Assembly: GCA_009763385.1 (NCBI GenBank)
Contig: CM019831.1
Coordinates: 85,905,845 to 85,969,844 of the forward strand
Source of the DNA: Coix lacryma-jobi var. lacryma-jobi
Lineage: Eukaryota; Streptophyta; Magnoliopsida; Poales; Poaceae
Length of the DNA stretch: 64,000 bases
Reading direction: 5' to 3'
The notes below the pieces were generated by a model. That model was not told the origin of the DNA and did not search any database. It worked only from the letters and a program-made list of their open reading frames with translations. Made by a program: the position numbers and the translations under genes. Position 1 is the first letter of the stretch. Each line of letters begins with the position of its first letter. This document shows positions 63,200-64,000 of this stretch, piece by piece.

Positions 63200-64000
63200 A
63201 CGGACGCACCCAATGATCTCAGTTTGACCCAAAACTCATGTTTGGTGGGTTATTGACACTTTTATTACAGACAAAACAGTGCCGCAAAACTCACAGGAGA
63301 TGGCCTTTTTCCCACTGATGCACCAAAAAACTCATGGTTGAATTTTTCGCAACCGACGCACCCAATCATCTCCGTTTGACCCAAAACTCATGTTTGGTGG
63401 GTTTTTAGCACTTTCATTTCACTCGCAACGGTGCCACAAAACTCACGCGAGAGGGGCATTTTTCCCACGGATGCACCGAAAAACTCGTAGTTCAATTTTT
63501 CGCAACGGACGCATCCAATCATCTCTGTTTGACCCAAAACTCGTGTTTGGTGTGTTTTTGGCACTTTTATTCCCATCGGAACGGTGCCGCAAAACTCGCG
63601 TCGGTGGGCCGTTTTTCCCACTAATGCACTGAAAAACTCACAGTTTAATTTTTCACAACAGACGCACCCAATCATCTCAGTTTAACCCAAAACTCATGTT
63701 TGGTGGGTTATTGGCACTTTTATTACAGACGAAACGGTGCCGCAAAACTCACGCGAGATGGCCATTTTCCCACTGATGCACCAAAAACCTCGTGGTTGAA
63801 CTTTTCGCAACCGACGCACCCAATCATCTCCATTTGACCCAAAACTCATGTTTGGTGGGTTTTTGGCCCTTTCATTTCCCTCAGAACGGTGCCGCAAATC
63901 TCACGCGAGAGGGCGATTTTTCCCAGTGATGCACCAAAAAACTCATAGTTGAATTTTTCGCAACGGACGCACCCAATCATCTCCGTTTGACCCAAACTAA
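63200..64000 (+). repeat. Start of a probable third HOR-3 copy at right edge
   Basis: This matches 46,107-46,907 base for base in order, ending on GACCCAAACTAA. In the left copy this leads directly into the body of HOR-3 (ATGCTTGGTGGG). The window edge cuts it, so continuation is inferred. Confidence 0.75.

Larger units (their letters stand above)
1..64000 (+). repeat. Satellite DNA array, ~153-bp monomer, about 420 copies
   Basis: The motif CTCATGTTTGG recurs every 152-154 bp through the window, for example at 1,021, 1,174, 1,327 and 1,479, always on the + strand. Between recurrences the same ordered landmarks appear: GGCACTTT, GGAACGGTGCCGC, AAAACTCRCGCGAG, CCCACTGATGCACCG, TTTTTCGCAACGGACGCACC and CAATCATCTC. 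Both window edges cut through the array, so neither boundary is visible. The monomer is slightly longer than nucleosomal core DNA, a common size for centromeric and heterochromatic satellites. I saw no inverted monomer, no unique insert and no transposon. Function is unknown: a centromeric role is possible but nothing in the sequence proves it. I do not recognise the family. Confidence 0.98.

Noticed and set aside
1..64000. Transposable element, LTR or insertion sequence embedded in the array
   Set aside because: I found no break in monomer landmarks longer than a monomer, no terminal repeats with target-site duplication and no recognisable polymerase or transposase frame.
1..64000. rRNA (including 5S units), tRNA or telomeric repeats
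   Set aside because: No tRNA or 5S promoter-like boxes with matching folds and no runs of a 6-7-bp telomere motif were seen. The monomer does not resemble a 5S gene plus spacer.
1..64000. Inverted monomers or palindromic array arms
   Set aside because: All CTCATGTTTGG landmarks checked by eye run on the + strand; I saw no stretch in reverse orientation.

Overview
The whole 64 kb window is one uninterrupted satellite-DNA array. From the first base to the last it is a head-to-tail series of about 420 copies of a ~153-bp monomer (152-154 bp), all in the same orientation. I found no protein-coding gene, rRNA, tRNA, transposable element, CRISPR array, telomere motif or single-copy stretch. Many short open frames exist on both strands (up to 173 codons). 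They are a by-product of the repeat: 153 is a multiple of 3 and the monomer has few stop triplets. A nuclear eukaryotic genome is the only reasonable source, with the array lying in centromeric, pericentromeric or other heterochromatin. A plant is plausible because of the near-nucleosomal monomer size, CpG-rich sequence and heavy CpG-to-TpG/CpA variation. I do not recognise the satellite and cannot name a species.

The monomers fall into four recurring families. A carries CTTTTATTCCCATCGG, then GTCGGTGGGCCG and GTTCAATTTTT. B carries GTTATTGGCACTTTTGTTACC, GAGATGGTCG and GAACTTTTCGCAACCGACG (152 bp, one T short). C carries GGGTTTTTGGCACTTTCATTTCCCTCGG (seen as two pieces) and GAGAGGGCCATTTTT. 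D carries CTTCCATTTCTGATGG, AAAAGTCGCGCGAG and GAAAATCTCA. A-B-C often follow one another as a ~457-459-bp trimer.

Higher-order layout, by eye: (I) 1-21,438, a ~9,464-bp unit (about 62 monomers) present twice plus a 15-monomer partial third copy, with internal repeats at offsets of 459, 1,529, 1,983, 2,289 and 4,884 bp. (II) 21,439-22,344, mixed monomers. (III) 22,345-34,113, a ~3,505-bp unit (23 monomers) in three copies, preceded by a shorter diverged relative. (IV) 34,114-44,699, irregular monomers with only small local duplications. (V) 44,700-46,399, a block repeated at the right end of the window. (VI) 46,400-58,010, a 5,799-bp unit (38 monomers) in two near-identical copies, each with a nested 1,831-bp duplication. 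(VII) 58,011-59,073, mixed. (VIII) 59,074-62,025, a 1,525-bp unit (10 monomers) twice. (IX) 61,640-64,000, a second copy of V plus the start of VI, which implies a ~17-kb super-period running off the right edge.

The most informative biology is the evolutionary record in the array. The middle copy of the 3.5-kb unit matches copy 3 on its left and copy 1 on its right, the expected product of unequal crossing-over. Variation is concentrated at CpG sites, and each monomer carries two short dyads. Boundaries are accurate to roughly 20-100 bp, because junctions lie inside conserved monomer sequence.
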